Shown here in pieces: positions 59,301-64,000 of a DNA stretch of 64,000 nucleotides. How positions within the stretch are numbered: the first letter of the stretch is position 1; each line of letters begins with the position of its first letter. The translations under genes were made by a program, and so were the position numbers. Under the pieces are notes generated by a model that saw nothing but the letters and a program-made list of their open reading frames with translations, was not told where the DNA came from and searched no databases. The stretch covers positions 186,001 through 250,000 of the forward strand of contig MZZL01000138.1 of NCBI GenBank assembly GCA_002749535.1. The letters run 5' to 3'. The stretch comes from Apophysomyces variabilis. Its lineage: Eukaryota > Mucoromycota > Mucoromycetes > Mucorales > Mucoraceae.

Positions 59301-60796
59301 AGCAAATGCAAGAGGCTCTTGACGCCGAGAAACGACGAGTGAATGAATTGCAAGATCAATTGGATTTCGAAAGAAAAGAAATTGAATCTTTAAGAGAGAG
59401 TACCGAGCAACAGCATGAAGCACGATACAATCAAATCATCAGCGAGAGGGACGAAAAGCAGGATCAGCTACGCGCGGCTGAGATGGAGCTTTCGGATTTG
59501 AAGACAGAGCTATCGCGCACCAAGGACGAGCTCATAAAGCTTAGCCAACAGCACCAGACATTGAAAGACCAATCCAATTCAGACGGGCAGACGTCTAAGG
59601 AGGAGAGGAACAAACTTGAAAAAGATTTAGTGGGCGAAAAGCAGGAAAGGAAGGCTCTCCAGAGCCAAGTTATGCAGCTGAACAAACGTATTGACGACCT
59701 TGAGCAAATGGAAAAGAATGCGCAAACATTCGAAAAGGAACTGGATGAAAGCAAAAAAACGATCAGGGATCTAATGGGACAGGTATCGAAATTCAAGGAA
59801 GAGAATGGGAAACTGCAACAGGAGCTGGACTCCAAAGTCATGGAACAAAAAGATAAAGGATCAGCGACAGATGGCCAAACAAAGGATGATATCACCAGGA
59901 AGTCGTTAGAATTGGATCATGCGAAGAAGCAGTTGAAGCGCCTTCACGAAGCAGACAAAGATTTGCGAAAACAGATATCTACATTAAGAGACCAGGTTTC
60001 AGAATTAGAGAACACACGGGATCGCTTAAACAAAGCGGAGGAAACGGTTGGAAATAAGGACAGAGAACTGAAAAACTTAAAAGATGAACTAGACAAGCTC
60101 CGCCGGCGAGTAGACGCCGAGAGGTCCGATAGCGCGACAGAGGAGGAAGGTCATCAAAAGCTCAAAGAGCTGGAAGAAAAGCTACATATATCAGAAGAAT
60201 CCCGGGAGCAGATGGAGAAGGAGTTGAGTATGTTGAGTCAAAAGGAGGCTGAATACAAGGAATTGCAGAGCCGATTGGATAGACAATATCAAGCATTTAG
60301 CACGATTCGTAGTGAGTTGTCAACAATACGACAGCGAGAGCTAGACACAGAGAAGCGCCTGGAGCGAGAGAAGCAAATCACGGTACGGGAGAAACAAGAG
60401 CTTGAGATGCTTTTGCGAAGGATGAGGGCAGAGTATGAAGATCACCTTGAACGGGTATGGCGAGAGCATGAGAAGTTACGATCACGAACTGAACGTGGTC
60501 GGGTAGCGCTTGATACGGCGCAGGTGAAGCTGATGCAGAACGGAATAAGTCCTATCAGTGAGACCGGATTTGAGTGGCTTTTAAGCGAGAATGAAGAAGA
60601 AGAGGAGGATGAAGAAGAGGATGGAAGCGGATCAGAAGGAGAGGACAAGGATAACGTGCAGGATCAGCCAGCGGATACCTTGGCTACGAAAATACCAGCG
60701 CTGGGCCGGTTACCACCCTTGGAGAAACCGACATTTTCGGAATTTTTGGAGATCCCACGATGCAGTGGTTGCCAAAGTGAAGTGATCGAAATATAA
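56328..60796 (+). CDS. Golgin-like long coiled-coil protein
   Basis: Three exons (56328-56387, 56450-56574, 56665-60796) give 1438 residues. The N-terminus EARKAKLLAARKKLKKFQSK is the basic amphipathic start seen in GM130-type golgins. From about residue 90 to 1320 the chain is an almost unbroken heptad coiled coil rich in Glu, Lys, Gln and Leu. An acidic spacer (ENEEEEEDEEEDGSGSEGED) separates it from the C-terminal motif LGRLPPLEKPTFSEFLEIPR and a CxxC. No GRIP domain (with its key Tyr) is visible. A tether on Golgi membranes is the best inference; a spindle-pole or cytoskeletal coiled-coil protein is an alternative because coiled coils align promiscuously. The first two introns separate the N-terminal targeting segment. 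Confidence 0.78.
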
Positions 60797-61494
60797 GCTA
60801 CCCAATGAGTAGGACGGACACTTTTTGATAAAACTGTATGCATTCCATTATCAAACATTGTGGCTAGCTACAGCAAATTCTTGCTTCATATTTGTGTAAT
60901 TTTATGACTTATAAAGCCAAATTTCGTTTGAAAGGGAATAAAAATCTACAAAGTAGCATCATGCCGTCGCAGTTTCCACTTCTTTGATGGCTCTACACCT
61001 TGAGAGTAGAAAAGAAAAGAGATAGAGGAAAACCACTAAGTTGAAAGCGGAAGTCAAGGTTGAATGGTGTCATCTGACAAGGATTTCGATGTTGGACGGA
61101 GAGAAAAGTTGACGAATTTGGCGATATTACCAAAGGGGGTTAGAAAACAACTTACTTTCTCGAACAAGTCTGTTCATGAAAACACAAGCAGCAGCAGGTT
61201 TGATACCATGCCATGAGTACTCTTCAAACAGGATGGAACGCGAATCATCCTTTTTATTCTTCTTCTTCTTCTTCTTCTTCTTCCTCATGTTACAGATTTT
61301 CTTTGCTTTTATTCCACTTGATTTTAATGTTACCTGGGCACCTGATACCTTAATTCGCCCATTGTTTGGGTTGAAAACAACCCCATCGATCAAAGGAGGT
61401 TTGTTGCTATTATTGTTGTTTTTTCTTTCGTTGTTTTCTTCCGCGCATTTTCTCCTTCTTTCTTTTCTCCACCCAGTCAGTTTTTTTTGTTAGC
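60797..61494. other. Intergenic region with TTC microsatellite
   Basis: Contains the 3' end of the golgin-like gene and a (TTC)n run of about nine units at 61258-61284. A minus-strand frame across it (61127-61393) encodes a poly-Lys tract from the repeat and is not supported. From 61395 the + strand is T/C-rich and looks like the promoter of the following small ORF. Confidence 0.4.
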
Positions 61495-61815
61495 ATGACG
61501 GATATTCATCATCAAGCTCTATGCCGACCGTCTCCAACCTTGATTTTTCCTCCTGCTACACCCACATCCAAGCTAGCGAGTGGCCCAATGACAGTAATGG
61601 GATGGAGCCAGCCTGGTTTTGGACCACCGAAGGACACATCGCAAGAAATGCTCCGATCTTCGCCCGAAAGCACCACAAGCACGCTAAGGGAAGAGCGATG
61701 CCGGGCTATGTTTTGTTCACGACGATCTAGGCTAGCTTTGTTAAGTTTTGTGATGACACAAATGAAACGGGCGGCCGAGCGACCCTTCAAGACAATCGAT
61801 CATTTCATGAGCTGA
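61495..61815 (+). CDS. Small ORF, hypothetical protein
   Basis: A single 106-codon frame whose ATG follows a 100-bp pyrimidine-rich tract of the kind found before other genes here. The product has a Pro/Ser/Thr-rich N-terminal half (SPTLIFPPATPTSKLASGPM) and an amphipathic, Arg-rich C-terminal half (RRSRLALLSFVMTQMKRAAE). No domain, signal peptide or membrane segment is recognised. The opposite strand is also open for 92 codons, so coding status rests on the promoter context and is uncertain. Confidence 0.45.
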   Translation: MTDIHHQALCRPSPTLIFPPATPTSKLASGPMTVMGWSQPGFGPPKDTSQEMLRSSPESTTSTLREERCRAMFCSRRSRLALLSFVMTQMKRAAERPFKTIDHFMS

Positions 61816-62384
61816 GAGAAAAAAAAACTGCCCCACGCATTTCTCGGACATCTCGCGTCATTTGGTGAACAAAAGATCGTCCCTTTCCTCCCCCCAAAAA
61901 AAATCACGCTCACACACACATATATATACACATGTAATAAGAATTATAATTGTTTTTTAAAGTTCAGATCATTCTTACGAGGGGGATTGTGAGAGAGAAA
62001 TACATGTTTTTTTTATTTTTTCTTTTTTTGTCCGGTTGCATCATATATGAACGTCAATGAAAAATAAAAAGAAGTAAACATAGAAAGCATAAGCTATATG
62101 TTTTTTTTGAAAGGTATATGTGTGAAATTGTGAGAGAGATAGTTTGAGAGAAAAAAGGTGGGAATATGATATGGGGCACGATGTATTTATACAGGAAAGA
62201 GGATATATAAAAAAAAAAGAATAGTATAATATGATTGCGAATTGAGATTCTAAGATCAGAATAGAATAATGAAAATTTGCAAAATATAAAATAAAGAAAC
62301 AGAAACATTGGCGGGGATCGGGTAAATAAAGGATATGGGGGAAAGATGAAGGTAAAGTAAATGTATATAAAAAAAAAGAAGGTT
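61816..62384. other. AT-rich intergenic region
   Basis: Low-complexity sequence with (CA)n/(TA)n at 61911-61930 and many A and T runs. It is downstream of both flanking genes (convergent), so it is 3' UTR and terminator sequence. No gene seen. Confidence 0.4.
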
Positions 62385-64000
62385 TTAATACTCAATCATC
62401 ATAAGCTCCGGGCCATTCCAGACACTGATCAGAACGGCGGTAACAAGAACTATGGCAAAGCGACACCAACGCCAGACAGCTCGGAAGAAACGTTGGACAA
62501 TCCGACGGATTCGACCCACAAAAGTCTTAGGCGCTTGTGCCCATTGATCTAAGATCGATCGGGGACATTCCAATGTGGTGGGGTCAGGATAAAGGTCCGC
62601 GCACGGATAAAGTGATTCACAGAGCGAAAGTGAAAAATCAACGGCACTGTCATTATCATCGTCTTCATCCTCGTTTGCTTCGTCTTCTTCACCTGCACTC
62701 TCTAGTCGGCTGATCAGACTCAATGCCTCGTCCAGACATTGTCGGTCGATAGAGCCTGTCGAGAGAACAGCTTCATAGGCCAATTCGCTCGGTTCATGAT
62801 GGAATGCCATTAAGGATTTTTCAGTGAATTGTGATATGTCACGCAAAGACCGGAAAGAGTATTCCGAAAGCGCCGCCGGTAGGGAAAGCGAAACAAGAGA
62901 TGGAGATCGCCGTTTTGTGGGCGTTTCACCATCTTGTTTGTTATTATTATTATTGTTGTTGGTGTTATTATTCTTTTTTAGCCATTCCGATTCCAGTTCG
63001 CTCAAGAGAGTCTGGCGGTAGGCGGCACTACGAGTCTCAATGGTTGTGCCACAACAACTAGGCGTGGGGGTGGCGGCGTAGATGTTGATACCGCGATCTT
63101 TAAGCTTTTGCAAGACCGCCCGGTGCTCTTCCAAAGAAGCATTGAGCTCCGCAATATAGTGAAATTGACGATTGTAGGCCTCTTTTAGGGCTTCGTGGTC
63201 CTCGGAAGTAAACTGGAATTGTTCGCATTGTTTCTTTAGATTTCGGAGATCAGCCAGTGTTTGTGCCAGCTTGGCTTCCAGTTCGGCTTTTGACTTTAAG
63301 ATCATTTCGTTCTCGGTTTGGATCCCGTCAATTTTGGTCAGAAGTTCATCCACCATTTCTTCCGCATAGATCTGATCTTCTTGGGAAAGTTGTTGTTGTT
63401 GGGCAGCCTCGAGCCTTTGCTGACGTTCGTTCATTTCCTGAAGTTCTTGAATCTTGGTCGTGGCAATGTCAAGATTCGCCTTGAGCGCAGAAATCTCGGC
63501 CTCCAGTTTGCGTTGTTTCTTCGCATTCGATCGGTCTACGGATTCCTGCTCCGCAACAACGGTTTCTAAGCGCATCGACAATTCCGAGTTCTTTTTCTCG
63601 AGGACCTCGATCATTGCATCACGCGTTCCACGGGAAGGAATGAATTGCATACCGTGTCGGATAGCTTCGTCGTCTTCACTTTCATGTCCCGAGTCGTCAT
63701 CCTCATCATCGTCGTCGTCGGCAATTAGATCGGATTCATAGGAAGTAGAGGGCGTTGGAAAGGGGGATGTTGATGAACAATGAGTTTTCTGCAGCAAAGA
63801 TTCGTAGCTTGACTTGAGGTGCAGGTTATTTTCTAGCAAGGATTTCCCTATTTCGGCTGCCAGCATCAAATCTATACTATCATATGTTAGGAACTTGAAC
63901 ACGTTCTTTTCGCAATTTCTGATTAACCTTTTTCTTTGTCTCTTAAAGCGCTATATGCATTTTTTAGCATCGGGATCAACTCGGTGGATGATTTCTCGGC
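62385..64000 (-). CDS. HAP1_N/BICD-like coiled-coil protein with C-terminal membrane anchor (5' end outside window)
   Basis: Partial: the visible exons are 64000-63928 and 63871-62385, joined in phase across a 56-nt intron, giving at least 519 residues. The junction restores ALRDKEKDLMLAAEIGKSLL, ending LENN, which resembles the first helix of HAP1_N/TRAK/BICD-family motor adaptors (DLxLAAELGxxLLExN). It is followed by an acidic linker (DDDDDEDDDSGHESEDDEA) and a coiled coil over about 110-290. Next come a poly-Asn tract and an acidic segment. A basic region with a C-terminal hydrophobic helix (FAIVLVTAVLISVW) closes the protein, ending 11 residues later, as in tail-anchored proteins. A role linking an organelle memb to microtubule motors is a reasonable inference only. 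Confidence 0.75.

Noticed and set aside
61127..61393. Minus-strand 88-codon ORF with a Lys run
   Set aside because: The Lys tract comes from a TTC microsatellite and the flanks do not splice to a convincing protein.
1..64000. CRISPR array, prophage or bacterial operon
   Set aside because: No regularly spaced repeats and no bacterial gene organisation; genes have spliceosomal introns throughout.

Overview
This is nuclear DNA of a fungus, most likely a Mucoromycota/Mucorales species. The evidence is many short introns (about 45-110 nt, GTAAGT-like donors), pyrimidine-rich promoters, short intergenic gaps, dispersed AT-rich gene-free tracts, and gene content such as HSPA12-type Hsp70-like ATPases and an HMG-box gene beside a triose-phosphate-transporter gene. 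That last pairing is the hallmark of the mucoralean sex (mating-type) locus. I rebuilt about 24 spliced genes by eye. For each main model except the small ORF and the gene cut by the window end, exon phases were checked so that the total length divides by three.

Layout. 1-2.6 kb: no gene seen. 2.7-4.0 kb: Zn2Cys6 transcription factor (+). 4.3-5.6 kb: mitochondrial carrier (-). 6.1-6.7 kb: HMG-box protein (-), candidate sexM/sexP. 6.7-9.4 kb: gene-free stretch. 9.4-10.9 kb: triose-phosphate-transporter-family protein (+). 11.5-13.4 kb: alginate-lyase-family gene (+), broken by a scaffold gap that falsely duplicates its first exons. 13.9-14.6 kb: mitochondrial monothiol glutaredoxin Grx5 (+). 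14.8-16.4 kb: Hal4/Sat4-like kinase (-). 16.7-17.3 kb: RPA3 (-). 19.5-20.3 kb: TSR2 (+). 20.4-21.1 kb: PARP-type zinc-finger protein (-). 21.6-23.0 kb: DHHC palmitoyltransferase, PFA4-like (-). 24.0-27.2 kb: COG5 (-). 28.2-30.6 kb: Hsp70-like protein 1 (-). 31.4-34.5 kb: RRM+PUF RNA-binding protein (+). 34.6-35.5 kb: pinin (-). 35.7-37.6 kb: Hsp70-like protein 2 (+).

37.6-41.2 kb is accessory DNA: an AT-rich island, a tRNA-Thr(AGU), and an inverted pair of about 300-bp repeats, one copy carrying a short hairpin insertion. 41.3-41.9 kb: NOPCHAP1-like snoRNP assembly factor (+). 43.5-44.3 kb: secreted, probably GPI-anchored Kre9/Knh1-like protein (+). 44.7-45.1 kb: pterin-4a-carbinolamine dehydratase (-). 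45.8-47.3 kb: FYVE+RING E3 ligase of the RNF34/rififylin type (-). 47.3-50.6 kb: AT-rich desert. 50.6-51.6 kb: Aim32/sucrase-ferredoxin-like protein (-). 53.0-55.5 kb: large disordered protein of unknown function (-). 56.3-60.8 kb: golgin-like coiled-coil protein (+). 61.5-61.8 kb: small ORF (+). 62.4-64.0 kb: HAP1_N/BICD-like coiled-coil protein with a C-terminal membrane anchor (-), running off the window.

The most notable region is 6.1-13.4 kb. It looks like a sex locus in which the usual RNA-helicase neighbour is absent from the window and a mitochondrial carrier sits on the HMG side. Other points of interest are the two Hsp70-like paralogues with very different intron numbers (13 versus 5 exons, including 15-, 21- and 31-nt exons), an alternative acceptor in the PARP-finger gene that decides between an 89- and a 193-residue product, and a natural filled/empty-site pair for a hairpin insertion near 39.5 kb. 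Most of the rest is housekeeping (Golgi trafficking, DNA replication, ribosome biogenesis, splicing).
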